From Rhodococcus sp. WMMA185 (GTDB lineage Bacteria; Actinomycetota; Actinomycetes; Mycobacteriales; Mycobacteriaceae): a stretch of DNA of 64,000 nucleotides. Below the pieces are notes generated by a model. It searched no databases. It saw only the letters and a program-made list of their open reading frames with translations, and had not been told where the DNA came from. Positions 8,772 to 23,700 of this stretch are shown in pieces; position 1 is the stretch's first letter; each line of letters begins with the position of its first letter. The position numbers were made by a program, and so were the translations under genes. The stretch is from assembly GCF_001767395.1 (NCBI RefSeq), contig NZ_CP017014.1:4295012-4359011 (forward strand). Direction: 5' to 3'.

Positions 8772-11700
8772 GTGTCATCGTTGAACGACCTCGATTTGAG
8801 TTCGGCGCGCTTCGGGTCGTCGACCGCCAACCTCCCGGAAACATCCGGCATCTTCCCTCTTTCGGCTGCTCAGCGCGGTATTTGGTTCGCTCAGCATCTC
8901 CTCGATGTCCCGATCGTGATCTCCCAGTACGTGGAGTTCACCGATCTCGATCTCGATGTCGAACTGCTGGCTGAGGTCGGGGACATCGCGGCATGTGAAC
9001 TCGGAACCGGCATGCTGCGGATCGTCGAGAGAGACGGTGAACCGTTCCAGCTGATCGACGAGTCGCTCGGCCTCGAGTGGATTCACCTCGACTTCCGGTT
9101 CGAAGAGGATCCACACGCGGCCGCACATGCGTGGATGCGAGCCTACGACCGCGCACCGATGGACCTTTTGGGCGATCGGCTGGTCCGTGCCGCAACGCTC
9201 CGCCTGGGCGACAACCACTACTACGTGTACTCGCGGATCCACCACATTGCGCTCGACGGCTTCGGCGCGATGACGTTCATGAACCGGATTGCGAAGTTGT
9301 ATGACGCGAGGGCGGAGGGGAGTGATCCGCCCAGGTTCCGGGCCAGTTCGCTGCGTGAAATCGTCGAGGACGAGGCGCGCTATCGCACGTCCAGTAGGTT
9401 CGCGAGGGATCGGCAATACTGGTCCGAACGAAGCCGCGACTTCCCGGATCCGATCAGTCTGGCGGGACGGTCGGAGGCCCCGGGACTGCCCTCCCTGGTG
9501 ATCAGTGCCCCGCTACCGTCGACGACAGAAGCGGCGGTACAGCGACTGCTGATGCGGCAACCGGGTTCGATGTTCGCCACCGTGGCGGTGGCCGCGGTGG
9601 CGGCGTTCTTGTCTCGCCTGACAGGTGAAGACGATGTCGTGCTGAGTCTGCCGGTCTCGGCCCGCACCACTGCGAGGCTACGTAACTCCGGCGGCATGGT
9701 TTCGAATGTGGTGCCGATTCGTTTGCCGGTAGGGAACGAGACGACCGTCGCCGATCTGATGCGGTCCGCGCAACTCGAGTTGACGGGTGCGCTGCGGCAC
9801 CAGCGGTACCGGCACGAGGACATTCGGCGGGACGCCGGGATCGGCGGGGGCCATCGGGGCCTCTTTGGTCCGTCGATCAACATCATGCTGTTCCAGAACG
9901 AGCTTCGAGTCGGTGACTCGGTCGGCCGCTTCAACGTGTTGGGTACCGGTCCCGTCGAGGATCTGAACGTGAATCTGTACCCCAGCATCACCGGCCAGGT
10001 GGCGCAGATCGACTTCGAGGCCAATCCGAATCTGTACACCGAGGAGGAGTTGCGCGGACACCACACGCGGTTCCTCGAGTTCCTCGCTGCTCTTGCCGAT
10101 GCCCCGGCCGATCGCAGGATCGTCGATCTCGAGATTCTGTACGAGGACGAGGTTACGCATCTGGTACCTGCGCGGGGGCCGGAGCCTGAACCGGTACGTC
10201 TGCTGCCCGATCTGCTGGCCGAAGGTGTGGCCGCAGCTCCGGACGGCATCGCGATCCGTGCATCGGGTACGGAGATCACCTACCGGGATCTCGACGCCCG
10301 CTCCAACCGCTTGGCGCGGCTATTCATCGAAGAAGGCCTCGGTCCGGAGACGCGGGTCGCATTGAGTCTGCCTCGATCGGCGGAGTCGCTGATCGCGTTC
10401 TGGGCTATCGCCAAGTCTGGTGCCGCATTCGTGCCGATCGACCCGGATCTGCCCACCGAGCGCATCACGAACATGCTGGCTGACTCCGGAGCACCTATCG
10501 GAGTCACCACTGTCGGCCTGCGCGCAGATCTGCCGAACACCATCGACTGGATCGCGCTCGACGCAGATGCAACGATCCGGCGGTGTACAGACCTCTCCGG
10601 CGATGCGGTCACCGACAAGGATCGTCGGTCGGTACTTCGTGAGGACAATGCTGCGTACGTGATCTTCACATCGGGATCAACCGGTGTTCCCAAAGGGGTC
10701 GTCATAGCCCACACCGCGCTGGCGAACTACGCGGCTGGTGGGCGTCCCGAACTGGGCGTCACCGCGCGCTCCCGGGTGTTGCGCTTCTCGTCGGCGAGTT
10801 TCGATGCATCCCTCATAGAGATGCTTGGTGCGTTCAGCGCCGGGGCCACCATGGTGGTGGCGCCTCCGGATCTGATTGGCGGTACCGAACTGGTCGACCT
10901 GCTCCGCGACGAGCAGGTGACCCACATGATGTCGGCGCCCACGGTGATGAACACCATGGATCCGCGAACGCTCGAGCACCTCGAGGCAGTGCTGGTCGGC
11001 GGGGATGTATGCACCCCGGACCTTGTCGAACGCTTCGGGGGCGTCTGTCGCCTCACCAACGCCTACGGGCCCACCGAAAACACCATCGCCTCGACCTTGC
11101 TCAGTCCGCTTCGGCCGGGTGACCCGATCACCATCGGCACACCGATCCAGGGTGTGAGCGCAGTGGTACTCGACCGCCGACTCAGGCCGGTCCCGCTGGG
11201 AGTGGTGGGCGAGCTCTACTTGGCCGGTTCAGGTCTGGCGCGCGGATACCTCGATCGCCGAGGACTGACAGCAGATCGGTTCGTGGCCAACCCATTCGGA
11301 GAACCGGGTCAGCGTCTCTACCGCAGTGGAGATGAGGTGCGATGGGTGCGGTCGACTGCGGGGGACTATGCCCTCGAGTTCATCGGGCGATCAGATTCCC
11401 AGGTGAAGGTCCGTGGCTTCCGTATCGAACTCGGCGAGATCGATGCAGCCCTGCTGTCCCAGGCTGGAATCAACTTCGCCGCCACCGTTGTGCATCAAAT
11501 TAGTGGTGGCACTACGGCTTTGGTCTCCTATGTGCGAGTCGACGACGGACGAGAGTTCGATCCTCAGGCGATCGTGGAGGGGGTCGCCACGATGGTGCCC
11601 TCACACATGGTGCCCGCCCTGGTGATGCAACTACACGAGGTACCGGTCACGGCCGCCGGCAAGCTCGACCGCAGTGCCCTACCCGCGCCACGGTTCGGCT

Positions 11701-14700
11701 CTGTCGGACGTGCATTCCGGGCCCCTTCTACGCCAGATGAGGAACTGCTCGCGGGCCTGGTCGCCGAGGTGCTCGGACTCGAACGGGTGAGTGTGGACGA
11801 CTCTCTGTTCGCGTTGGGTGGCGACAGTATTATCGCGATGCAGATAGCAGCTCGAGCAAAGACCCTCGGGCTCGGCTTCACCGCGCGGACGGTATTCGAA
11901 CGCAAGACCATCGCGGAGATAGCTCGGGCGGCGGCAGTGGAACCGGTCTCTGCCGTCCTCGAGGAGTTCGAGGGCGGTGGCGTCGGACGAATTCCATTGA
12001 CCCCCATCATGTATGAGATGCTCGAGCGCGGATTCTTCAATGTCGGCTCGTTCAATGACTTCAGTCAGGTGTTGTTGCTGACGGCGCCGCGGGATGCCGA
12101 CGAAGACCGGTTGAGGGCGACACTCGCGGCGGTCCTGGGTCATCATGATGTGCTGCGTTCGCGGTTCTACCGCGAGGGAAGTACCTGGGTTCTCGAAACC
12201 CTATCTGCCGAAGGTATTTCGGCCGACGATCTTGTTTCGAAAGTTCCGACCACTGCGGTGCCGGGGTCGTTGACCTTCAACGAGCTTGTGGTGTCCGAGA
12301 GTGCCGCTGCTGCGCGCCGCCTGGACCCCGAACGCGGAATCATGATCCAACTGGTGTGGCTCGCCCCACGATCGGCGGGAGTGCGCGGACGGTTGCTATT
12401 CGTGGCGCACCACTTGGTAGTGGACGGCGTGTCGTGGCGGGTGCTGCTACCGGACCTCGCAACGGCATGGCTGCAACTGGGCACGGGGCAGACCCCGGTC
12501 TTGGACCCGGTGGGCACCTCCTTCCGTCGCTGGGCGCACGGAGTCCGAGACAAGTCGGACAGCGGCACGCACATCGGTGAGCTGACGCACTGGCAACAGG
12601 TACTCGAAACCCGCGACCCCCTGATCGGATCGCGGGCGATCGACCCCGCTACCGACACGCTGCGCACTACCGAACGGATCACGATCGAGGTGAGCCCCGC
12701 GGTGACCGAGGCGGTGCTCACACAGCTGCCGGATGCATTCGGCTGCGGAATCCACGATGGCTTGCTCGCAGCGCTGACCATGGCAATTGTGGAATGGCGG
12801 CGTTCGGGCGGCGTAGACGAACCGTCGGTGCTGCTGACGCTCGAGGGACACGGGCGGGAGGAAGAAGCCGTTGCGGGCGCCGATCTCGCGCGCACTGTTG
12901 GCTGGTTCACCAGCGCTTACCCGGTCCGGCTGACCATGCCGGGGATCGATCTCGCCGAGGCCTTCGGTGGTGGACACGCCGCCGGTGCCCTCATCAAGGC
13001 CGTCAAGGAACAACTCCTCGCCGTGCCCGCTCGCGGTGTCGGCTTCGGAGTGCTCCGGCAACTCGACGACACCACCCGGCCGATCCTCGCTGCGCTTTCG
13101 GCACCCCAGATCAGTTTCAACTTTCTGGGCCGACAGGTTGGGCAGCAGAACGCGGACAAACTGCGCGGACTCGGGTGGACCCCCGACCTGTCGGCGCCGG
13201 ATCTGCTCGCGACCAGTGGATCCGATATGGCGGTGGCGGCCGCCATCGACATCAATGCCCTCGTCGTCGACAGCTCGACAGGGGCACGGCTCACGGCGTC
13301 ATTCGCCTTCCCGACCGGGGTTTTGCGTGACGCGGAAGTCGCTGCCCTAGCTGACTTGTGGCGCCGCGCCCTCGACGGTCTCGCTACCCATGCTCTGCTG
13401 CCCGGTGCGGGTGGCCTGACGCCGTCGGATCTGCCGCTCGTGTCGGTCAACCAGCGGCAGATCGAACGTTGGGAACGGCGGTACCCCGCGCTGCGGGACG
13501 TGTGGTCACTGTCGCCGCTACAGTCCGGTTTGCTATTTCACGCGAGCCTCGCGGCCGAGTCGATCGACGTCTACGCGGCGCAACTATGCATCGACCTCGA
13601 AGGGGCGGTCGATACAGTCCGTTTGCGGGCCGCTGCCGCCGATGTGCTTGCCCGCCATGCGAGCCTGCGTGCCGCCTTCGTCTACGACGAGTCAGGTGAG
13701 CCGGCGCAACTGGTCGTCGACGGGGTGGAGGTGCCGTGGCGGGAGGTCGATCTGACCGTCGACGGGATGGCTACAGGTTCCGAACTCGCCCGTCTCCTCG
13801 ATGAGGATCGCGTCGCCAGCTTCGATCTCTCTCGGCCACCGCTGCTGCGGCTGTTGCTGATCCGCACGGCACCGGCACGGTACGTGCTCGCGATGACGAA
13901 CCACCACATCATTCTCGACGGTTGGTCGATGCCACTGCTCGTGCGCGAATTGCTGACGAGCTACGCCAATGGTGGCTCGGTACCGGTGTCTGTGGAACCA
14001 CCATCGTTTCGAACGTATCTCGATTGGCTCGCCCGCCGCGACCTCGATGCGTCTCGCCGCGCGTGGGATCACGCTTTGGCCGGCCTGGAAGAGCCGACAC
14101 TGATGGCGCCCGGTGCGTCCCTGGTGCGCAACGACGTGCCTGCCCAAGTTGATATCGATTTGTCTCACAACATGATCGATTCGCTGACTGCATTGGTCAG
14201 GCGGCTCGGGATCACCATGAACACCGTGGTCCAGGCAGGGTGGGGGCTGCTGCTGTCTCGGCTGCTCTCGCGAGACGATGTCGTCCTCGGTACCACGGTG
14301 TCGGGTCGGCCCCCGCAGCTGCAGGACGTCGAGAACATGCTCGGGATGTTCATCAACTCAGTACCGGTGCGGGTGCGGCTGAATCGGGACGAGACCTTGG
14401 CTCAACTTCTCGGGCGATTGCAGACCGAGCAAGCGTTGCTGCTCGAGCATCACCACCTGGGGCTTGGCGAAATTCAGTCACGTGCAGGTCTGGGCAACCT
14501 GTTCGACACTTTGTCGGTGTTCCAGTCCTTTCCGATCGACAAGTCTGGGTTCGGCGAGAACGTCGATGTCGCCGGCATGCGGGTAACCGGTGTCGATGTT
14601 CGCAACGCCACCCACTATCCCCTGACCCTGGTCTCGACGCTCGAACCGCGCCTGCGGTTGAGTCTGCGCTACCAGCCAGGCCTCTTCGACCGAGACACCG

Positions 14701-17700
14701 TCGCCACGATGGCCGCACGATTGACAGCCATCCTCGAGACCATCGCCTACCGTGCGGATCGACCAATCGAAGACGTCGACCTCTTTGCTCCCGGTGAGCG
14801 GGGGTTGGTGCTCGATGCTTGGAATGACACCGGACGTGAGGTACCTCAGGGGTTGTTGCTGGATGGGTTCGCGGAGTGGGTGGTGCGGTCGCCGGATGCG
14901 GTGGCGGTGGTGTTCGAGGGTGAGTTGTTGACGTATGCGCAGTTCGATGCGCGGGTGAACCGGTTGGCGCGGTTGTTGATCGGTGCGGGGGTGGGGCCGG
15001 AGTCGTTGGTGGGCATCGGGATGCGCCGGTCGGTGGAGATGTTGGTCGGGATCTATGCGGTGTTGCGGGCGGGTGGGGCGTATGTGCCGGTCGACCCGGA
15101 TCAACCCGCCGAACGCAACGAGTATGTGCTCGATACGGCGGCCCCGGTGTGTGTGTTGTCGACGTCCCGGGACGGTGTGGCCGTGTCCGGGCATCGGGTG
15201 GTCGATGTCGACGAGGTGGATGTGTCGGGGTATTCGCCGGCGCCGGTGGCCGAGTGCGAGTTGTTGGGGCCGGTGCGTGCGGAGAACCCTGCGTATGTGA
15301 TTTTCACGTCGGGGTCCACCGGGCGGCCGAAGGGGGTGGCGGTGCCGCATGAGGGGATCGTGAATCGGTTGTTGTGGATGCAGCATCGGTATCCGATCGG
15401 GGTGGGTGATGTGGTGTTGCAGAAGACACCGGTCACGTTCGATGTGTCGGTGTGGGAGTTGTTCTGGCCGTTGCAGGCTGGTGCGCGTGTGGTGGTCGCG
15501 GAGCCGGGTGGGCATCGTGATCCGGGGTATCTCGAGGCGGTGATCCGGGAGCAGTCGGTTACCACGGTGCATTTCGTTCCGTCGATGCTCGAGGTGTTCT
15601 TGGGTGGGGCGGATGTGGCGGGGTGTGGTTCGTTGCGTCGGGTGTTTGCCAGTGGTGAGGCGTTGGGGGCGGCGACGGTGGCGCGGTTGCGTCGGGTGAG
15701 CGATGCGCAGTTGCACAATTTGTATGGGCCGACCGAGGCGTCGGTGGATGTGACGTATTACGAGACCGGTTCTGACGAGTCGGTGGTGCCGATTGGTGTT
15801 CCGGTGTGGAACACCCGCACGTATGTGCTTGATGCTCGTTTGCAGCCGGTGCCGGTGGGGGTGGCGGGGGAGTTGTATCTGGCTGGTGTGCAGTTGGCCC
15901 GGGGGTATCAGGGTCGTCCGGAGTTGTCGGCGGAGCGGTTCGTGGCGAATCCGTTTGTGGACACTGGTGCCGGTTCGTGTGCGGGTGCGGGGTCGCGGTT
16001 GTATCGGACGGGGGATCTGGTGCGGTGGAACCGGGACGGGCAGTTGGAGTTTTTGGGGCGCACGGATTTTCAGGTGAAGGTGCGGGGTCTGCGGATCGAG
16101 TTGGGGGAGATCGAGTCGGCTTTGGTGGAGCAGGATTCGGTCGCTCAGGCGGTGGTGGTGGTCCGTGATGGCGATCTCGGCCAGCAGTTGGTGGGGTATG
16201 TGATGCCTGCTGCGGGGTGCGTGGTCGATGCCGAGTCGGTGCGTGCGGTGGTGGGTGAGCGTGTGCCTTCGTACATGGTGCCGGATGCGGTGGTGGTGCT
16301 CGAGGGGTTCCCGTTGACGTCGAGCGGGAAGGTGGACCGGAAGGCGTTGCCGGCGCCGCAGTGGAAGGCGCGGGTGTTCCGGGCCCCGGTGACTCCGGTG
16401 CAGGAGATGGTGGCCGGGGTGTTCGCCGAGGTCCTCGGTGTCGAGCGGGTCGGGCTCGATGATGACTTCTTCGCGTTGGGTGGCAATTCGTTGGTCGCGA
16501 CCCGGGTGGTGTCCCGGTTGGGTGCGGCGCTCGATACCCGGGTGCCGGTGCGGGTGTTGTTCGAGACGCCGTCGGTGGAGGGGTTGGCGGCGCGGGTCGA
16601 GGGGCATGCGGGTGAGGGTGGGCGTCCGGTGCTCGAGGCGGGTGTGCGGCCGGATCGGGTGCCGTTGTCGTTGGCGCAGCAGCGGTTGTGGTTCTTGAAT
16701 CGGTTGGATCCGGAGTCGGCGGCGTACAACATGCCGGTGGCGTTGCGGTTGACCGGTGTGTTGGATGTGGCGGCGTTGTCGGCTGCAGTGGCTGATGTGG
16801 TGGGCCGGCACGAGGCGTTGCGGACGCTGTTCCCGGATTCGACGCAGGGGCCGTTCCAGGTGGTGGCGCCGGTGTCGCAGGTGCCGGTGGATCTGACCCC
16901 GGTGCCGGTGGCCGGGGAGGACGAACTACGGGACCGGGTGGCGCCGTTGTTGTCGCGGGGGTTCGACGTGACCGAGTCGGTGCCGGTGCGGGGGGCGTTG
17001 TTCCGGGTTTCGGAGTCCGAGCATGTGTTGGTGGTGGTGGTCCACCACATATGCGCGGATGGGTTCTCGACGGTGCCGTTGGCGCGGGATGTGTTGGTCG
17101 CGTATGCGGCCCGGTTGGCGGGGCACGAGCCGGGGTGGGCGCCGCTCGAGGTGCAGTACGCCGATTATGCGTTGTGGCAGCGGGAGTTGCTGGGGTCGGA
17201 GGACGATCCGGGATCGCTGCTGTCGCAGCAGATCGACTACTGGACGGGTGCGTTGGCGGGGTTGCCGGATGTGTTGGCGTTGCCGACGGATCGTCCGCGT
17301 CCGCCGGTGCGGTCGGGTGCCGGGGGCAGTGTGGAGTTCGTGGTGTCGGCGGCCACGGCGGGACAGTTGCACTCGTGGGCGCGGGAGCGGGGTGTGACCC
17401 CGTTCATGGTGGTGCATGCGGCGTTGTCGGTGGTGTTGGCGAAGCTCAGTGGCAGCACCGATGTGGCGGTGGGGTCGGCGGTGGCGGGCCGGGGTGAGGC
17501 GGCGCTCGATGATCTGGTGGGGATGTTCGTGAACACGGTGGTGTTGCGGGCCGAGTGTGATCCGGATGTGTCGTTCACCGATCTGGTGGATCGGGTGCGG
17601 GAGTCGGATCTCGAGGCGTTCGCGCATGCGGATGTGCCGTTCGAGCGGTTGGTGGAGGTGTTGAACCCGGTTCGGTCGCAGTCGTTCTCGCCTCTGTTTC

Positions 17701-20700
17701 AGGTGATGTTGGCGTTCCAGAATTACACCCAGTCCGAGGTGGTGTTGCCGGGGTTGACGGTGTCGCCGGTTGAGGTGGACTGGGTGGCGGCGCCGTTCGA
17801 TTTGTCGGTCACTTTGGCGGAGTCGCCGGCCGGTGGGTATGAGGGGACCCTCGCGTATGCGACGGACATCTTCGATCCGGGGACGGTGGCGCAGATCGGG
17901 GAGCGGTTCGTGCGGGTGCTCGAGACGGTTCTCGACGATCCCGCGGTCGCGGTGGGAGACATCTCCATCGTCGGTGACGCCGAGCGGGGGTTGGTGCTCG
18001 ATGCCTGGAATGACACCGAGCACCCGGTGCCGGAGGGGTTACTCCTGGATGGGTTCGCGGAGCAGGTGGTGCGGTCGCCGGATGCGGTGGCGGTGGTGTT
18101 CGAGGGGCAGTCGTTGACGTATGCGCAGTTCGATGCGCGGGTGAGTCAGCTGGCCCGGTTCCTGATCGGTGCGGGGGTGGGTCCGGAGTCGTTGGTGGGC
18201 ATCGCTCTGCGTCGGTCGGTGGAGATGTTGGTCGGGATGTATGCGGTGTTACGGGCGGGTGGGGCGTATGTGCCGGTCGACCCGGACCAGCCGAGCGAAC
18301 GGATCGCGCACGTGGTGGCCGTTGCTGATCCGGTGTTGGTTCTGGCGAGCACCGCCGATCGTGGCGGGTTCCCCGCGTCGGTGGAGGTAGTTGCGCCCGA
18401 TGTTCTGGATGTCTCGGGATACTCCTCGGCGCCGGTGGCCGAGTCGGAACTGCTGGGGCCGGTGCGTGCGGAGAATCCGGCGTATGTGATTTTCACGTCT
18501 GGGTCCACCGGGCGCCCGAAGGGGGTGGCGGTCAGTCACCGAGCCGTAGTGAATCTGTTGTCGTGGATGGCTTTCGAGTACGGCTTCAGCGACTTCGATG
18601 TGGTGGTGCAGAAGGCACCGGTCACGTTCGATGTGTCGGTGTGGGAGTTGTTCCTGCCGTTGGCTGTCGGGGCCCGGATAGTGATCGCCCGGCCGGATGG
18701 GCATCGTGATCCGGAGTACATGCTGTCGCTGATCGAGAACGCCGGGGTCACGGTGGCGGAGTTCGTGCCGTCGATGCTGGGGACGTTCCTCGCCGACCCA
18801 AGTGCACAAATTCCTGCCTCGTTGCGGTTGGTGTATGTCGGTGGTGAGGAACTACCGGTGGATATGTGCGGGCGTCTGGCGGCGAAGTCGGATGCACGCC
18901 TCGACAACATGTATGGGCCGACCGAGGCCGCAGTCACCGTGACGTCCTACCGGTGTGATGACCGGCAGGTGCTCACCGTGCCCATCGGTGTTCCGGTGTG
19001 GAATACCCATACGTATGTGCTCGACGCTCGTTTGCAGCCGGTGCCGGTGGGGGTGGCGGGGGAGTTGTATCTGTCGGGTGCGCAGGTAGCCCGCGGGTAT
19101 CAGGGTCGTCCGGATTTGACGGCGGAGCGGTTCGTGGCGGATCCGTTCGGTGCGGCGGGGTCGCGGTTGTATCGGACGGGGGATCTGGTGCGGTGGAACC
19201 GGGACGGGAATCTCGAGTTCCTCGGGCGCACGGATTTCCAGGTGAAGGTGCGGGGTCTGCGGATCGAGTTGGGGGAGATCGAGACGGCGTTGGTGGCCTG
19301 CGACGGGATAGCTCGGTCGGTGGTGGTGGTGCACGAGGGCGATCTGGGTCAGCAGTTGGTGGGGTATGTGGTGCCCGAGGTGGGGTGCACGGTCGAGGTC
19401 GATGTGGTGCGCGAGTCTGTTGGGCGGTCGTTGCCTGGGTACATGGTGCCGGATGTGGTGATGGTGCTCGAGGAGTTCCCGTTGACGTCGAGCGGGAAGG
19501 TGGATCGGAAGGCGTTGCCGGCACCGCAGTGGAAGGCGAGGGTGTTCCGGGCGCCGGTGACTCCGGTGCAGGAGATCGTGGCCGGGGTGTTCGCCGAGGT
19601 CCTCGGTGTCGAGCGGGTCGGGCTCGATGATGATTTCTTCGCGTTGGGTGGTAATTCGTTGGTCGCGACCCGGGTGATCGCGCGCCTCAACACCATTTTG
19701 GGTAGTGCACTGGGCGTGCGGGTGTTGTTCGAGGCATCGTCGGTGGAGGCGCTGGCGGTGCGGGTCGAGGGGCATTCAGGTGAGGGTGGGCGTCCGGCCT
19801 TGGTGGCCGGTGTGCGGCCGGATCGGGTGCCGTTGTCGTTGGCGCAGCAGCGGTTGTGGTTTTTGAATCGGCTGGATCCGGAGTCGGCGGCGTACAACAT
19901 TCCGGTGGCGTTGCGCTTGACGGGTGAGCTGGATGTGGCGGCGTTGTCGGCGGCGGTGGCCGATGTGGTGGGCCGGCACGAGGCGTTGCGAACGGTGTTC
20001 CCGGATTCGGTGCAGGGGCCGTTCCAGGTGGTGGTGCCGGTATCGCAGGTGCCGGTGGATTTGACCCCGGTTGTGGTGGCCGGTGAGGGCGAGTTGCTCG
20101 ATCGTGCCGAAGCGTTGTTGACACAGGGTTTCGATGTCACCGAGTCGGTGCCGATGCGTGGGGCGTTGTTCGAGTGCGCTGCGGACGAGTTCGTGTTGGT
20201 GGTGGTGGTGCACCATATTTGCGCGGATGGGTTCTCGACGGTGCCGTTGGCGCGGGATGTGTTGGCCGCGTATGCGGCCCGGCTCGCCGGGCACGAGCCC
20301 GGGTGGGCGCCGCTCGAGGTGCAGTACGCCGATTATGCGTTGTGGCAGCGAGAGCTGCTGGGGTCGGAGGACGATCCGGAATCGCTGGCGGGCCGGCAGA
20401 TCGACTACTGGACGGGTGCGTTGGCGGGGTTGCCGGAGGTGTTGGCGTTGCCGACGGATCGTCCGCGGCCTGCGGTGCGGTCGGGTGCCGGTGGCAGTGT
20501 GGAGTTTGTCGTGTCGGCGGCGGTGGCCGAGCGGATGCATGTGTTTGCGCGGGAGCGGGGGGTGACTGCGTTCATGGTGGTGCATGCGGCGTTGGCGGTG
20601 GTGTTGGCGAAGCTCAGTGGCAGCACCGATGTGGCGGTGGGGTCGGCGGTCGCGGGCCGGGGCGAGGCGGCGCTCGATGATCTGGTGGGGATGTTCGTGA

Positions 20701-23700
20701 ACACGGTGGTGTTGCGGGCCGAGTGTGATCCGGATCTGTCGTTCGCCGATCTGGTGGATCGGGTGCGGGAGTCGGATCTCGAGGCGTTTGCGCATGCGGA
20801 TGTGCCGTTCGAGCGGTTGGTGGAGGTGTTGAATCCGACACGGTCGCAGTCGTTCTCGCCTCTGTTTCAGGTGATGTTGGCGTTCCAGAATTACACCCAG
20901 TCCGAGGTGGTGTTGCCGGGGTTGACGGTGTCGCCGGTTGCGGTGGACTGGACGGCGGTACAGACCGATCTGTCGATGATCGTTACCGAATCACCGGTCG
21001 GCGGGTATGTGGGGACCCTCGCGTATGCGACGGACATCTTCGATCCGGGGACGGTGGCGCAGATCGGGGAGCGGTTCGTGCGGGTGCTCGAGACGGTTCT
21101 CGACGATCCCGCGGTGGCGGTGGGAGATATTTCGATCGTCGGTGACGACGAGCGGCACCGGATGGTCTCGGAGTGGAATGACACCGGACGTGAGGTACCT
21201 CAGGGGTTGTTGCTGGATGGGTTCGCGGAGTGGGTGGTGCGGTCGCCGGATGCGGTGGCGGTGGTGTTCGAGGGTGAGTTGTTGACGTATGCGCAGTTCG
21301 ATGCGCGGGTGAACCGGTTGGCCCGGTATCTGATCGGTGCGGGGGTGGGCCCGGAGTCGTTGGTGGGCATCGGGATGCGCCGGTCGGTGGAGATGTTGGT
21401 CGGGATGTATGCGGTGTTGCGGGCGGGTGGGGCGTATGTGCCGGTCGATCCGGATCAGCCCCGTGAGCGCAACGAGTATGTGCTCGGGACAGCCGCCCCG
21501 GTGTGTGTGTTGTCGACGTCCCGGGACGGATTCGTGGTTTCGGGGCATCGGGTGGTCGATGTCGACGAGGTGGATGTGTCGGGGTATTCGCCGGCGCCGG
21601 TGGCCGAGTGCGAGTTGTTGGGTCCGGTGCGGTCGGAGAACCCGGCGTATGTGATTTTCACGTCGGGGTCGACGGGGCACCCGAAGGGGGTGGCGGTGCC
21701 GCATGAGGGGATCGTGAATCGGTTGTTGTGGATGCAGCATCGGTATCCGATCGGGGCGGGTGATGTGGTGTTGCAGAAGACACCGGTCACGTTCGATGTG
21801 TCGGTGTGGGAGTTGTTCTGGCCGTTGCAGGCTGGTGCGAGTGTGGTGGTCGCGGAGCCGGGTGGGCATCGCGATCCGGGGTATCTCGAGGCGGTGATCC
21901 GGGAGCAGTCGGTTACCACGGTGCATTTCGTTCCGTCGATGCTCGAGGTGTTCTTGGGTGGGGCGGATGTGGCGGGGTGTGGTTCGTTGCGTCGGGTGTT
22001 TGCCAGTGGTGAGGCGTTGGCGCCGGCGACGGTGGCGCGGTTGCGTCGGGTGAGCGATGCGCAGTTGCACAATTTGTATGGGCCGACCGAGGCGTCGGTG
22101 GATGTGACGTATTACGAGACCAGTTCCGACGAGTCGGTGGTGCCGATTGGTGTTCCGGTGTGGAACACCCGCACGTATGTTCTCGACGCTCGTCTGCAGC
22201 CGGTGCCGGTGGGGGTGGCGGGGGAGTTGTATCTGGCTGGTGTGCAGTTGGCCAGGGGGTATCAGGGTCGTCCGGATTTGTCGGCGGAGCGGTTCGTGGC
22301 GAATCCGTTTGCGGACACTGGTGCCGGTTCGTGTGTGGGTGCGGGGTCGCGGTTGTATCGGACGGGGGATCTGGTGCGGTGGAACCGGGACGGGAATCTC
22401 GAGTTCCTCGGGCGCACGGATTTCCAGGTGAAGGTGCGGGGTCTGCGGATCGAGTTGGGGGAGATCGAGACTGCGTTGGTGGCCTGCGACGGCATCGCGC
22501 AGGCGGTGGTGGTGGTGCACGAGGGTGATCTGGGTCAGCAGTTGGTGGGGTATGTGGCAGCCGACAGTGGCCGGACCATCGACACCGAAGCCGTGCGTGG
22601 TGCCATCAGACGGTCGCTTCCTGGGTACATGGTGCCGGATGTGGTGATGGTGCTCGAGGAGTTCCCGTTGACGTCGAGCGGGAAGGTGGACCGGAAGGCG
22701 TTGCCGGCACCGCAGTGGAAGGCGCGCGAGTTCCGGGCGCCGGTGACTCCGGTGCAGGAGATCGTGGCGGAGATTTATGCCGAGGTCCTCGGTGTGGAGC
22801 GGGTCGGCCTCGATGACGATTTCTTCGCGTTGGGCGGCAATTCGTTGGTCGCGACCCGGGTGATCGCGCGCCTCAACACCATTTTGGGTAGTGCACTGGG
22901 CGTGCGGGTGTTGTTCGAGGCATCGTCGGTGGAGGGGTTGGCGGCGCGGGTCGAGCGGCACGCGGGTGAGGGTGGGCGTCCGGTGCTCGAGGCGGGTGTG
23001 CGGCCGGATCGGGTGCCGTTGTCGTTGGCGCAGCAGCGTATGTGGTTCTTCAACCAGTTTGATCCGGAATCGGCGGCATTCAACATGCCCGCGGCGTTGC
23101 GCTTGACGGGTGTGTTGGATGTGGCGGCGTTGTCGGCTGCGGTGGCTGATGTGGTGGGCCGGCACGAGGCGTTGCGGACGGTGTTCCCGGATTCGGTGCA
23201 GGGGCCGTCGCAGGTGGTGGTGCCGGTCTCGCAGGTGCCGGTGGATTTGAGCCCGGTGCCGGTGGCCGGTGAGGGCGAGTTGCTCGATCGTGCCGAAGCG
23301 TTGTTGACACAGGGTTTCGATGTCACCGAGTCGGTGCCGGTGCGGGGCGCGTTGTTCCGGGTCTCGGAGTCCGAGCATGTGTTGGTGATGGTGGTGCACC
23401 ATATTTCCGCTGATGGTGGGTCGCTGGCGCCATTGGCCCGGGATCTTGTGGCCGCGTATGCGGCCCGCCACGCTGGGCACGAGCCGGGGTGGGCGCCGCT
23501 CGAGGTGCAGTACGCCGATTATGCCTTGTGGCAACAACGCGTGCTGGGGTCGGAGGATGACCCGGGGTCGTTGCTATCACAGCAGTTATCTTATTGGACA
23601 ACGGTGTTGGAGGACCTGCCGGATCTGGTCGAGTTGCCGACCGATCATCCTCGTCCCGCGGTTCAATCGCCGCGAGGGGCGCGAGTGGATTTCGTGTTGC